From Flavobacteriaceae bacterium UBA1682 (GTDB lineage Bacteria > Bacteroidota > Bacteroidia > Flavobacteriales > Flavobacteriaceae): a stretch of 64,000 bases of DNA. Position numbers and translations under genes: made by a program. The stretch covers positions 1,698-65,697 of the forward strand of contig DCKE01000029.1 of assembly GCA_002320285.1 (NCBI GenBank), in the 5' to 3' direction. The notes under the pieces are model-generated. The model saw nothing but the letters and a program-made list of their open reading frames with translations. It had not been told where the DNA came from and did not search any database. Positions 15,775-24,912 of the stretch are shown piece by piece; positions within the stretch are counted from its first letter, which is position 1; each line of letters starts with the position of its first letter.

Positions 15775-16734
15775 TTAGATTTCCTGAAAAATAGAAGCGA
15801 GTACTCTAAGTTGTGTTTGGTAGTATTGATCGCTTAAGCGCGAAGGGAATACGTCGAAAACGTGGATGGCACCTGGAAGCACTTGCAATTCCACGGCTAC
15901 TCCTGCTTGTAGCAGTTTCTTCGCATAATCGATGGCTTCGTCGCGTAGCGGATCGAGTTCGCAGGCCATGATAAAGGCGGGTGGGAGTTTGGAAAAATCC
16001 TTTGCTGAAAGCGGACTGGCATAAGGTGATACCGGTAGATTGTGATCCTCGAGATACAGTTTCCAAGAGCTTTTTGCGCTGGAATAGTCCCAAATTGGGC
16101 TGTCGGTAAATTCTAACATAGATGGACTGGAGCAACTGTAGTCCGTTACGGGGTAACTCAATATTTGAAAATGGATTTGAGGTCCTTTTTTGTCTCGTGC
16201 CATATGTGTTAATGCAGTGGCTAATGCACCACCAGCGCTTCTGCCTCCAACAATAATTTTTTGCGGATCAATTCCAATTTCGGTGCCGTGATTGGCCAAC
16301 CATAACAGTGCCGCATAACCGTCTTCTATAGCGGCGGGAAATGGAGATTCGGGTGCTAATCGATAGGCTACGGAAACAACCGTATAACCACTGTCCGGTA
16401 CTAAATGATAAAAAAGTTCGTCGGATTGTTCGGGGTTTCCAAAGATAAAGCCTCCTCCGTGAAAGTACAGTAAAACCGGTTTGTTTGTTGAACCCGTTTC
16501 TTTGTAAATGCGCAATCGAACCAAAGGATCTGCCGTTGTCAGTCCTGGGACAAATATATTGTCTACGCTAAGTCCTTCAGGTAATTTTGGTGTGGTTTCC
16601 TGTTCTGCTAAGTTTGCTTCTATAACTCTAATTTGCTGTGGGTTATTTTCTAATAAAGCAGCGTAAGGGATTTCAAGCCAAGGATTGTTTTTTAAACTTT
16701 GCGCTAATTCGGGATTGATTCTATCGTAATTCAT
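15775..16734 (-). CDS. Alpha/beta hydrolase (HSL-type esterase)
   Basis: A 319-residue cytoplasmic esterase of the hormone-sensitive-lipase family. The oxyanion-hole motif HGGG is in LLYFHGGGFIFGNPEQSD. The nucleophile Ser sits in VGGRSAGGALA, where the common GDSAGG has Arg for Asp. The acid is in CELDPLRDEA and the His in GAIHVFDVFP. It hydrolyses short acyl esters; the natural substrate is unknown. It is a single gene with no obvious operon partners and no signal peptide. Confidence 0.92.
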   Translation of the reverse strand: MNYDRINPELAQSLKNNPWLEIPYAALLENNPQQIRVIEANLAEQETTPKLPEGLSVDNIFVPGLTTADPLVRLRIYKETGSTNKPVLLYFHGGGFIFGNPEQSDELFYHLVPDSGYTVVSVAYRLAPESPFPAAIEDGYAALLWLANHGTEIGIDPQKIIVGGRSAGGALATALTHMARDKKGPQIHFQILSYPVTDYSCSSPSMLEFTDSPIWDYSSAKSSWKLYLEDHNLPVSPYASPLSAKDFSKLPPAFIMACELDPLRDEAIDYAKKLLQAGVAVELQVLPGAIHVFDVFPSRLSDQYYQTQLRVLASIFQEI

Positions 16735-16973
16735 ACGCTTTATTGTGTTTTTGTTGCTTGAATTGAAAAATTAGTATAAAAGCATCGTCTGAATTCTCTA
16801 AATAACCATGCATTTTTTTTAAGTATTCAATTAGATGTAAATTTAAGGTATTATTGCTATATTCGTTAGTCATTGCAGTTGCAGTTTGTTGAAAAAACAC
16901 CTAGTGTCAAAACGAGAAGGAAGGCCTACTGTATTAAAATTAATGGTTTTTTTCGATAAAATAATAATAAGAT

Positions 16974-17291
16974 ATGGAACTAGAATTAGATCGTGTAAAT
17001 CCAATAAAAAGATTTACTTTAAAAAATAGTTTAAGCCTGCTTGTTGCGGTAAATAATGTAGTGTTTCTATTTTTTCTGTTGATGGGGAGTTCTAAAGAGT
17101 CTGGTCTATATCAGTATGCTGTTTTAGGAGTTCTGTTTGAATTGGTATGGATTCCTGTTTTGGCAGTATTATTTTGTAGTCCAATCGTCTGCTTGTACTT
17201 TATGTATAAAGACCGGTTTAGATTTAGTCGCTTGTGGTTGCTGTTGGGAGTCTCTTTGGTTTCTATAGTGCTGCTGTTTACAGCTTTCTAG
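16974..17291 (+). CDS. Small membrane protein of unknown function
   Basis: A 105-residue protein with three predicted membrane spans (about residues 19-38, 47-74 and 83-105). The N terminus is basic and acidic (MELELDRVNPIKRFTLKN). I recognise no family. The gene converges on the phosphatase gene with a 21-bp gap. The ATG is preceded by an A/T-rich stretch (AATAATAATAAG). Moderately sure that it is coding. Confidence 0.6.
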   Translation: MELELDRVNPIKRFTLKNSLSLLVAVNNVVFLFFLLMGSSKESGLYQYAVLGVLFELVWIPVLAVLFCSPIVCLYFMYKDRFRFSRLWLLLGVSLVSIVLLFTAF

Positions 17292-17312
17292 GAGAGTATC
17301 GAATGAAGTGTA

Positions 17313-17774
17313 CTATAGAGCAAGTAATTTTTTAGCTAGGAGCTCACAAGTTTCGTCTAGTAATTGGTAAACGTGTTCAAAGCCTTCGTCACCGCCAAAG
17401 TAAGGGTCCGGTACTTCCGATAGTTTACTTTTGGGGTGTTCGTTTAGGAGGAGTTGAACTTTATCGATCGCTGCTTGATCGGGGGCCAACGCGATGACGT
17501 TTGCGTAATTGGATTGATCCATGACGTAGATGTGATCAAAATTTTCAAAGTCGTTCAAATGAAATTGACGCGCTTTCTGTTTGCTTAAATCAATATGGTG
17601 TTTTTTGCCAATGGCGATAGAGCGATGATCTGGTTTTTGTCCCACATGCCAATCTCCTGTGCCCGCTGAGTCTACTTGAAATAAATCTTGAGGCAGTTTA
17701 GCTTGAAGGATTCCCTCTGCAAGAGGAGATCGACAAATATTACCCAAACAAACCATAAGAATCTTCGTACTCAT
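17313..17774 (-). CDS. Low-molecular-weight protein tyrosine phosphatase
   Basis: A 153-residue cytoplasmic enzyme that removes phosphate from tyrosine on proteins through a Cys-phosphate intermediate. The P-loop VCLGNICRSPLAEG gives the C-x5-R-S signature near the N terminus. The general-acid Asp is in VPDPYFGGDEGFEHVY near the C terminus. It is translationally linked to dnaA: the dnaA stop and this start share a base (TAATG). No partner tyrosine kinase is in the window. Confidence 0.94.
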   Translation of the reverse strand: MSTKILMVCLGNICRSPLAEGILQAKLPQDLFQVDSAGTGDWHVGQKPDHRSIAIGKKHHIDLSKQKARQFHLNDFENFDHIYVMDQSNYANVIALAPDQAAIDKVQLLLNEHPKSKLSEVPDPYFGGDEGFEHVYQLLDETCELLAKKLLAL

Positions 17775-19213
17775 TACATATTAAATTTTTTGTTGATATC
17801 GTCGTGATATTTTTTGAACTGTTTATCGGTTTCCAATAGGTTATCGATGGTTTTACAAGCGTGTAATACGGTAGCATGATCGCGATCGCCAATTTGTGAT
17901 CCAATATTGGCCAAAGAAGCTTTAGTGTATTTTTTAGCGAAAAACATCGCTAATTGACGCGCTTGTACGATATGCCTTTTACGCGTTTTGGAACGTAAGG
18001 TTTCGATGTCTAAAGAGAAGTAATCGGAAACGACTTTTTGAATGTAGTCGATAGAAACTTCCTTTTTGACGTTTTTTACAAATTTTTCTACAACTTGTTT
18101 CGCCAATTCAATGGTTACTTCACGTTTATTAAACGAAGATTGTGCGATTAAAGAGATAATAGCACCTTCGAGTTCTCTGACGTTGGTTTTTACATTTTTG
18201 GCAACATATTCAACGATATCATTTGGCATTTCAACACCATCTCGATACAAGATGCCTTTTAAGATAGAGGTACGTGTTTCGAAGTCAGGATGTTGTATTT
18301 CTGCGGATAGTCCCCATTTAAAACGAGACAACAAGCGTTGTTCGATGTCTTGCATATCTACAGGTGCCTTGTCGGAAGTCAAAATAACTTGTTTTCCGTT
18401 TTGGTGTAGATAATTGAAAATATGAAAAAACACATCTTGCGTTCCTGCTTTTCCAGATAAGAATTGAATGTCATCGACAATCAGTACGTCAATAAGCTGA
18501 TAGAAATAGATGAAGTCATTTCTGGTTTGCTTGCGAACGGAGTCGACATATTGTTGTGTAAAAACCTCTGCGGAAATGTATAAGACTGTTTTCTCGGGAT
18601 GAATTTCTTTAATCTCTACACCAATGGCATGTGCTAAGTGGGTTTTACCCAAACCGACACCACCAAATAACATTAACGGATTGAAAGAAGTTCCTCCGGG
18701 TTTGTTAGCTACGGCTAAACCTGCCGATCGAGCTAGACGATTAGAATCACCTTCTAAGAAATTATCAAAACTATAGTTGGCATTTAACTGAGATTCGATT
18801 TTTACATTGCGAATACCCGGAATGATAAATGGATTCTTTAATTCTGGATTTTTATTTTGAATTGGAACATCGAGTTCTTGTGTTCTAACAGGAGCTCTTT
18901 GTGCACTGGGTAATTGTTCCGTGTACGGCTGTTTATTCCCAATAGTGTTTTCCATTTGGATTTTATACAATAACTTTGCACCAGATCCAAGTTCTTTTAT
19001 TAGGGCAACTTTTAATATTTTGACATAGTGCTCCTCGAGCCATTCGTAAAAGAATTTACTAGGCACTTGAATATACAATGCGCTCTCCGTAAGTTCTATA
19101 GCTTTTATCGGTTCAAACCAGGTTTTAAAAGCTTGCTCTTGAATGTTGTCTTTTATAAAAAGAAGACAATTGGTCCATACAGATTGTGCAGTCTTGTTTG
19201 TATAATCGAGCAT
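17774..19213 (-). CDS. dnaA: Chromosomal replication initiator DnaA
   Basis: A 479-residue AAA+ protein that binds DnaA boxes and opens the origin. Domain I is at 1-90 and is followed by a linker. The AAA+ core has Walker A GGVGLGKT (184-191) and Walker B VLIVDDIQFLSGK. Domain IV carries the box-reading signature DRDHATVLHACKTI near the C terminus. The 179-bp region upstream has one imperfect DnaA-box-like sequence (TGTGAACAA) but no cluster, so I do not call oriC here. The next gene, a tyrosine phosphatase, overlaps its stop codon. Confidence 0.97.
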   Translation of the reverse strand: MLDYTNKTAQSVWTNCLLFIKDNIQEQAFKTWFEPIKAIELTESALYIQVPSKFFYEWLEEHYVKILKVALIKELGSGAKLLYKIQMENTIGNKQPYTEQLPSAQRAPVRTQELDVPIQNKNPELKNPFIIPGIRNVKIESQLNANYSFDNFLEGDSNRLARSAGLAVANKPGGTSFNPLMLFGGVGLGKTHLAHAIGVEIKEIHPEKTVLYISAEVFTQQYVDSVRKQTRNDFIYFYQLIDVLIVDDIQFLSGKAGTQDVFFHIFNYLHQNGKQVILTSDKAPVDMQDIEQRLLSRFKWGLSAEIQHPDFETRTSILKGILYRDGVEMPNDIVEYVAKNVKTNVRELEGAIISLIAQSSFNKREVTIELAKQVVEKFVKNVKKEVSIDYIQKVVSDYFSLDIETLRSKTRKRHIVQARQLAMFFAKKYTKASLANIGSQIGDRDHATVLHACKTIDNLLETDKQFKKYHDDINKKFNM

Positions 19214-19392
19214 TGTTTAGAATAATTAATAAGTTACTTATAATAGTATTTGGAATAAACACTTCGTCTTTAGGGGATGACAAATATGTGAACAATTTTC
19301 TGTAAAAAAAAATGGTTTGCATATTGCATTTTTCGAAATAAAAACGTAAGTATAAAAGTATTTCCATCTAAAACAAATATAATAAATATAAT

Positions 19393-19794
19393 ATGAAAAA
19401 CTTTGAAATTCAGGTTCGAGTTCGCTATGCAGAAACCGATCAAATGGGCGTGGTTTATCACGGTAATTACGCACAGTATTTTGAGATGGGACGCGTGGAA
19501 TGGCTTAGAAACCTTGGACTTTCCTATAAAAGACTTGAAGAGACCGGGGTGATGCTTCCCGTGGTTTCCCTTAAGATGGATTACAAAAAACCGGCATTAT
19601 ATGATGACCTCTTAACGGTGCGTACCATCTTTAAAAGTCAGACAACTGTCAAGATCGAATTTGATTACGAAATCACAAACGAGAAAGGACAGTTATTAAC
19701 ATTGGGCAATTCCGTTTTGGTCTTTGTCGATATGAAAACGAAGAAACCCGTTGTTCCTCCAGCTTTTGTAATCGAACGATTAAGTACTTTGTAA
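19393..19794 (+). CDS. Acyl-CoA thioesterase (YbgC/FadM type)
   Basis: A 133-residue single hotdog-fold protein. The N-terminal signature RVRYAETDQMGVVYHGNYAQ includes the catalytic Asp (AETDQMG), followed by FEMGRVEWLR. It hydrolyses acyl-CoA thioesters. It is divergent from dnaA. The substrate cannot be told from sequence. Confidence 0.92.
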   Translation: MKNFEIQVRVRYAETDQMGVVYHGNYAQYFEMGRVEWLRNLGLSYKRLEETGVMLPVVSLKMDYKKPALYDDLLTVRTIFKSQTTVKIEFDYEITNEKGQLLTLGNSVLVFVDMKTKKPVVPPAFVIERLSTL

Positions 19795-19885
19795 AGAGGC
19801 TTGAAAAACGAAAAAAAAGGCTTATTTTTATAAAAAAATAAAAGGTGTTACGGCTCCTAAAAACACCCTTGCCTTTAAAAATAGA

Positions 19886-20611
19886 ATGATGAAAAATAGC
19901 TATAAGTTTTTGGTTTTATTTACACTGTTATGTAGTGTCGTATTTGCTCAAGAAAGAATTCTGATCGATGGTCGTGCCAAGGTTTATAAAAGTGAACCTC
20001 AAGTGATTTATTTGAAGAATATAAACAGCGGCAAGCAAACCCAAAGTGATCTTACGGGCTATTTCTCGATTTTTGTTCAAAAGGGAGATGTATTGTCCTT
20101 TTGGTCTAGCAATATAAAAATGGAAAACGTCACTGTTACGGATGAAATCATCAAGAGCAAACAGCTGGAATTGTTATTGTTGAAAAATGATCAACGCTTG
20201 GAGGAAATCGTCATTGACTCCAAAGGTAAAGAGGTGGATCCTTTAGGTCTAAAAATGAAAAAGTATTCTCAAGCCGAACGTCAGTATCGAGCAGAGAGTT
20301 ATTTTCCTTTGAGTTTTACCTCATTGGGTTTGTCGCCATTAATCAATTTGTTTAACGGTAAAAGAAAGATGCAACGCAAAATGCTCGATTACGAGAAAGA
20401 TGATATTAATTTCCAGTATTTTAAAAAATTCTATCCTAAAGAGTATTTGGTAAAACGATTTCATATCCCAGAAGAATATACCGACGCTTTTTCGTATTTT
20501 GTTATTGAACAACCGGGTTACGATTTAATGGAATGGAGTAATAAAGAGGAAAAAGATTTGGAATTAGCACAACTAGCGGTTCGGTTTAAGGCACAGAATA
20601 AAATAAAATAA
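19886..20611 (+). CDS. Exported protein with carboxypeptidase-regulatory-like domain
   Basis: A 241-residue protein with a signal peptide (MMKNSYKFLVLFTLLCSVVFAQ). A small beta-sandwich-like region, about residues 25-110 (VIYLKNINSGKQTQSDLTGYFSIFV, ending ELLLLKNDQRLEEIVID), resembles CarbopepD_reg_2 domains of Bacteroidota surface proteins. The C-terminal part is charged and unassigned. Either of the first two ATGs (19886 or 19889) could start it. The stop codon lies inside a pentanucleotide repeat. Probably periplasmic; function unknown. Confidence 0.7.
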   Translation: MMKNSYKFLVLFTLLCSVVFAQERILIDGRAKVYKSEPQVIYLKNINSGKQTQSDLTGYFSIFVQKGDVLSFWSSNIKMENVTVTDEIIKSKQLELLLLKNDQRLEEIVIDSKGKEVDPLGLKMKKYSQAERQYRAESYFPLSFTSLGLSPLINLFNGKRKMQRKMLDYEKDDINFQYFKKFYPKEYLVKRFHIPEEYTDAFSYFVIEQPGYDLMEWSNKEEKDLELAQLAVRFKAQNKIK

Positions 20612-20623
20612 AATAAAATAAAA
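20597..20623 (+). repeat. Pentanucleotide repeat (AATAA) across a stop codon
   Basis: About 5.4 copies of AATAA in tandem. The repeat contains the stop codon (20609-20611) of the preceding exported-protein gene. Because the unit is not a multiple of three, a change of copy number would alter the last residues and the stop used. Confidence 0.9.
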
Positions 20624-20652
20624 GCAAGTATGGTTTTTGGGCTGACCGATGA

Positions 20653-21270
20653 TTAGGTGAGGTCCTCGTGGGTGATGACGCGGACTTCATACAAGGGTTC
20701 AAAAGCTTCTAGGGCATTTTGATAATCATTTTTACGGACCGATAAGGTGATTTCGCAACTCATTTCCATTTTTTGATCAACGAGATTTAAATTCTTTTCT
20801 TTGATTACACGCATGACTTTATTCATGTCTTTGTACTCAAATTCAATTCGGAAATGTTTATCTATGGTCTTTTCAATAATTGGGGCATTTTCCAAAGCCA
20901 TTTGAGCGGCAGTTTTATAGGCAGTGATTAAACCGCCTACGCCGAGTTTAACGCCTCCAAAATAACGAACTACTACAATCAGTACATTGGTCAGGTCGAA
21001 GGACAGTATCTGCCCGTAAATAGGCATTCCGGCACTGTTGTTGGGTTCTCCGTCGTCATTGGCGCGAAAATACAGTTTGTCTGTGCCCAATTGGAAGGCA
21101 TAACACCAATGTCTGGCAGCATGATGAGATTTTTTTAAATCTTCCAAGTGTTGCTTTACGTCCTCTTCACTTTGAATCGGAAAGGCATATCCAAAAAACT
21201 TACTGTTTTTTTCTTTAAATAGAATTTCTTCTGAAGGGTGCTCTAAGGTTCGGTAGGTGTCTTTTTCCAA
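20653..21270 (-). CDS. YigZ/IMPACT family protein
   Basis: 205 residues with the UPF0029 N-terminal domain of YigZ proteins (KNSKFFGYAFPIQSEEDV, ARHWCYAFQLG, DDGEPNNSAGMPIYGQI, VVRYFGGVKLGVGGLITAYKTAA) and a small C-terminal domain. These proteins are related to eukaryotic IMPACT; the bacterial role is unclear, perhaps translation related. The gene follows ribD with a 10-bp gap, so they form a two-gene operon. Confidence 0.92.
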   Translation of the reverse strand: MEKDTYRTLEHPSEEILFKEKNSKFFGYAFPIQSEEDVKQHLEDLKKSHHAARHWCYAFQLGTDKLYFRANDDGEPNNSAGMPIYGQILSFDLTNVLIVVVRYFGGVKLGVGGLITAYKTAAQMALENAPIIEKTIDKHFRIEFEYKDMNKVMRVIKEKNLNLVDQKMEMSCEITLSVRKNDYQNALEAFEPLYEVRVITHEDLT

Positions 21271-21280
21271 GGTAGTTTTT

Positions 21281-22318
21281 TTACGGTTGAATCAATAGGA
21301 GCTGATCGTCTAATACAGCTGTTAGCTGTTGTCTACTGAAGTTTATCGCAGGTTTTTTAGTGCCTTGATGAAGTAGTATGCTGCTTTTAAAAATGCGGGC
21401 TTCATCCCACAAGTTCGCATCGATAAATTGTTGTAGGGTTTTTGCTCCGCCCTCTATAACTACAGAGCAGATTTTATGGCGAAAGAGTATCGCGCATAAC
21501 TGTATCGGTAACGATAAAGAGAAATCAACCACTTCGTAAATTAGGTTTTCACGAGAAATTAAATTCGAGTTCTGCGTTAGACAGATAGTCTTGACATTGC
21601 CATCGTATACCTTGTAGTTTAAGTCAATGGTCCCTTCGCGGTCGATAAAAACACGAACGGGGTTTTTGCCATGCCAATCTCGGGTCGTTAGTGATGGATT
21701 GTCGTCGATGACGGTTTGTGCGCCTACTAAAAAAGCCATTTCTTCACTGCGCCATTTATGCACCAATTGTCTGGAATAGGTATTGGTCAGCCAAACTGGT
21801 TTAGCTTCGTCTCGCTTTTTCGGAGCGATAAAACCATCGGCAGATTCGGCCCATTTCAATATAATATACGGGCGTTTTTGTTGATGAAAGGTAAAGAATC
21901 GTTTGTTGCTATCTTGACATTCTTCCTCTAATACACCGACGATCACGTCAATACCTGCATTTTTCATTTTGCTTATACCTTGGCCACAAACCTCTGCAAA
22001 GGGGTCGATAGTACCGACCACTACTCTCGGAATTTTTTTGGCTATAATTAGATCCGAACAAGGAGGGGTTTTACCAAAATGACTACAAGGTTCTAAACTG
22101 ACATATAGGGTGGATTCTTTAAGCCACTCGGGATTGTCGACGGAATTTATGGCGTTGACTTCGGCATGCGGTCCGCCGTATTTAGAAGTAAAACCTTCGC
22201 CAATGATGCGTCCTTGATATACGATTACAGCACCAACACTGGGGTTGGGTAAAGCGTCAAATGTGCCTTGTTTGGCCAATTCAAGGCATCTTAAAATAAA
22301 AGGTTTGTGTGTCTCCAA
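21281..22318 (-). CDS. ribD: Riboflavin biosynthesis deaminase/reductase RibD
   Basis: A bifunctional enzyme of about 345 residues, deaminating and then reducing the pyrimidine intermediate in riboflavin synthesis. The N-terminal deaminase has the zinc motifs PHAEVNAI and EPCSHFGKTPPC. The C-terminal reductase has LKWAESADGFIAP, PSLTTRD and VVIEGGAKTLQQF. The ribH gene of the same pathway is at 31260. I prefer the TTG at 22318, because ETHKPFILRCLELA aligns with the usual family start. An ATG at 22360 in the same frame is the alternative; it would add 14 residues and overlap the divergent prmC promoter. Confidence 0.92.
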   Translation of the reverse strand: METHKPFILRCLELAKQGTFDALPNPSVGAVIVYQGRIIGEGFTSKYGGPHAEVNAINSVDNPEWLKESTLYVSLEPCSHFGKTPPCSDLIIAKKIPRVVVGTIDPFAEVCGQGISKMKNAGIDVIVGVLEEECQDSNKRFFTFHQQKRPYIILKWAESADGFIAPKKRDEAKPVWLTNTYSRQLVHKWRSEEMAFLVGAQTVIDDNPSLTTRDWHGKNPVRVFIDREGTIDLNYKVYDGNVKTICLTQNSNLISRENLIYEVVDFSLSLPIQLCAILFRHKICSVVIEGGAKTLQQFIDANLWDEARIFKSSILLHQGTKKPAINFSRQQLTAVLDDQLLLIQP

Positions 22319-22331
22319 AATTATAAAACTG

Positions 22332-22339
22332 TATCTTTG
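22332..22339 (+). promoter_or_regulatory. -7 promoter element of prmC
   Basis: TATCTTTG matches TAnnTTTG. It is 57 nt before the ATG at 22397, with an expected start near 22346. It lies in the short gap between the ribD and prmC starts chosen here. Confidence 0.5.
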
Positions 22340-22396
22340 AACAAAATTAAGCTTTTTCAATTAAAGAAGCTAGTTTGTCTAAAAACGCAATGCGCT

Positions 22397-23245
22397 ATGA
22401 AGCTTAAAAATCTTAAAAATCAATTTACACAAACCCTTAAAGATCTTTTTGAACCAGAAGAAATAGCGGTTTTTTTTTACCGTTCACTAGAGCGTTTGGA
22501 AAATAAAACACGAATTGATTTGATTTTAAGCCCAGAACTCGAGACCTCTGATGAAAATTTGATTTTATGGCAGCGTTATTTAAGTGATTTGCAACGGGAA
22601 CGGCCCTTGCAATATGTTCTCAATGAGGCTTATTTCTATGATTTGACCTTTTATGTGGAAGAGGGGGTGTTGATACCAAGACCGGAAACAGAGGAGTTGG
22701 TGGAGTGGATTTTAAATACGGCTCCCAAAGATAAGGCGATTCGCATACTCGATATTGGAACGGGTAGCGGTTGCATTGCTATTACTCTGGCTAAAAAACT
22801 TCCCTTAGCACGAGTAACCGCTATGGATGTTTCCGAAAAAGCGCTGAGCATTGCCCAGAAAAATGCAGTCTTGAATGAAGTGGATATACAATGGATGTCT
22901 CAAAGCGTTTTAGAGCTTGATGACTTGTCAGCGTCTTTTGATATTATAGTGTCCAATCCACCCTATGTTCGCGAATTAGAAAAGGTAGAAATACACAATA
23001 ACGTCAAACAATTTGAGCCCGAACTGGCCTTGTTTGTGTCGGATGAAGATCCGCTGATTTTTTATAAAAAAATCGCGCAATTGGCAACTCAATCTTTGGT
23101 GTCTGGAGGTTATCTGTTTTTTGAGATCAATCAGTATTTGGGCGCTGAAACCCTTGCAGTAATAGATGCCGTGCAATTTGATACTCCAGAATTAAAAAAG
23201 GATTACCGCGACAATGATCGCATGATTCGCGCGCGAAAGAGATAG
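22397..23245 (+). CDS. prmC: Release factor glutamine methyltransferase
   Basis: A 282-residue SAM-dependent enzyme that methylates the Gln of the GGQ motif in release factors such as the PrfB at 12214. The N-terminal helical domain contains RERPLQYVLNEAYFYDLTF and LIPRPETEELVEWIL. The SAM motif is ILDIGTGSGCIAITLA and the catalytic NPPYV follows. The in-frame GTG at 22307 is rejected as a start because it precedes the predicted promoter. Confidence 0.95.
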   Translation: MKLKNLKNQFTQTLKDLFEPEEIAVFFYRSLERLENKTRIDLILSPELETSDENLILWQRYLSDLQRERPLQYVLNEAYFYDLTFYVEEGVLIPRPETEELVEWILNTAPKDKAIRILDIGTGSGCIAITLAKKLPLARVTAMDVSEKALSIAQKNAVLNEVDIQWMSQSVLELDDLSASFDIIVSNPPYVRELEKVEIHNNVKQFEPELALFVSDEDPLIFYKKIAQLATQSLVSGGYLFFEINQYLGAETLAVIDAVQFDTPELKKDYRDNDRMIRARKR

Positions 23246-23389
23246 TTGTTGGCAGTTTGTTTTCTAGATATCATGGGCGGTTACTCGATAGTAGCGGTAT
23301 TGGTAAGTGCTTATTGAATCAAATAAAGATAGTATCTTCAATTGTGGTAAATGAATCCGCTTAAATCAATTGTTATAGCGGTATTTGCA

Positions 23390-24631
23390 TTATTCGTAAC
23401 GCAGGGCTTCAACCGGATCTAGGCGTGATGCTTTGATAGCGGGATAGGATCCCGATACGATGGCAACTACAAAAGTGGTGATAAAAGCGGCGATAATCGC
23501 TACCCATGGTATGGTAAAAGCAAAGTGAATAACGGTGGATATTCCGTAACCGGTGGCGATTCCAAGTATAGTACCTAATAGTCCTCCCAATTGACCAATC
23601 ACAAGAGTTTCTGTGAAAAATTGCCAAGCAATAGTACTGCGTTTGGCTCCTAATGATTTTCGAATACCAATCTCGCGGGTGCGTTCGGTAACGGAGACCA
23701 ACATAATATTCATCAGTGCAATAGAAGATCCTAAAATGGTGATGATTCCTATCAACCAGGCGCTGGCATTAAGCATGTTGACCTGAGACATCAGTGTTTT
23801 TACTAAATCATCACTGCGCTCTATACCGAAATTATTTGGTTGACTCGGCGGTAGGTTTCGAATGTTTCTCATGACTACTGTAGCCTGATCGATCCCCTGG
23901 TTTAAGAGCATTTCTTGACGTACAGAAACCTTGATTTCGTAATTGATGGCAGGTTGTGAAAAGATGGATCGCGCTAACGGTAGGGGGATGAAAACTCTTA
24001 AATCTTCATTTTTACCAAAAGTACTTCCCTTTTCTTTTAAGATGCCAATCACTTTAAATTTAGTGCCTCGTATCGAAAGTGTTTTACCGATTGGTGAAAC
24101 GTTTTTAAATAATCCTTTTGCAAAATCAGAGCCCACCACACAAACGTAAATGTTATTGCTGATGTCAAAATCAGTAAAACTTCTTCCTGAACTCAATTTG
24201 AGACCGCTGTTGAGAAAATGGTTTTCGTCGCATCCGAAAACCTGAATTTCTGGATCCGTTTTTTCTGATTCGTGTTTGACTTCGATATTCGAGGCTGCAT
24301 TAAAAGAAATGGAGGTGACTGCCGATGGAAAATCAAAGGTTTCTTTGAAAGTCTTGGCTTCGGCATAAGTAAATATCGGATTGGGTTTGCTGTCGCTTTT
24401 AGTTTTGGTCATTTTTGAAGCGTAATCGTATTGCTCGATTGAAAAGGTATTGGCACCCATGGTGGCGAAATCTTCTAAAATCGTGTTTTTTAAAGCGGAT
24501 ACCACCGATAAAATTCCAACTAAAGCCCAAATACCAATGGCAATGATGAAAACGGTTATCAGCGTTCTCAACAATTGGGAGCGAATAGCGCCTAAGGCAA
24601 TCTTGGTATTTTCTTTAACGAGTCTAAGCAT
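23390..24631 (-). CDS. ABC transporter permease (MacB/FtsX family)
   Basis: A 413-residue inner-membrane protein. An N-terminal membrane span (about 19-45) is followed by a large periplasmic MacB-like domain and three C-terminal spans with the FtsX signature (INIMLVSVTERTREIGIRKSLGA). The last segment is AIVSGSYPAIKASRLDPVEALRYE. This type uses an ATPase and often an outer-membrane channel for export or mechanotransmission. No ATPase gene is adjacent, so the partner lies elsewhere. Cargo unknown. Confidence 0.92.
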   Translation of the reverse strand: MLRLVKENTKIALGAIRSQLLRTLITVFIIAIGIWALVGILSVVSALKNTILEDFATMGANTFSIEQYDYASKMTKTKSDSKPNPIFTYAEAKTFKETFDFPSAVTSISFNAASNIEVKHESEKTDPEIQVFGCDENHFLNSGLKLSSGRSFTDFDISNNIYVCVVGSDFAKGLFKNVSPIGKTLSIRGTKFKVIGILKEKGSTFGKNEDLRVFIPLPLARSIFSQPAINYEIKVSVRQEMLLNQGIDQATVVMRNIRNLPPSQPNNFGIERSDDLVKTLMSQVNMLNASAWLIGIITILGSSIALMNIMLVSVTERTREIGIRKSLGAKRSTIAWQFFTETLVIGQLGGLLGTILGIATGYGISTVIHFAFTIPWVAIIAAFITTFVVAIVSGSYPAIKASRLDPVEALRYE

Positions 24632-24869
24632 ATATCTATAGGTAGCTTTCGGAAGTGTTTTGTTACAGTTAGCGACAAAATTATCCTTGGCTAGTGGGTA
24701 AATTTAAAGATAAGTTATTGTATATGCGCCATAAAGTCGTATCTTAATTAGTAAAGATAGTGTCTATTTGGTTTTAAAAGTTGAGGATTAAAAAAAATAT
24801 TAAAGAGGCTCTCGTTTCAATCTATAAAATTATCTATTTGTCGATTCTCGATAATCCTAAAAAAAGCGC

Positions 24870-24877
24870 TATTTTTG
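24870..24877 (+). promoter_or_regulatory. -7 promoter element of hisS
   Basis: TATTTTTG (TAnnTTTG), 35 nt before the ATG at 24913. No clean -33 TTG upstream. Otherwise the 281-bp gap from the ABC permease start shows nothing. Confidence 0.5.
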
Positions 24878-24912
24878 TGTAAGTAGTAAAAGATATCAAT
24901 TAATAAGAGACG

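Noticed and set aside
19214..19392. Replication origin next to dnaA
   Set aside because: Only one imperfect DnaA-box-like sequence is seen, with no cluster and no clear unwinding repeats, so it cannot be supported.
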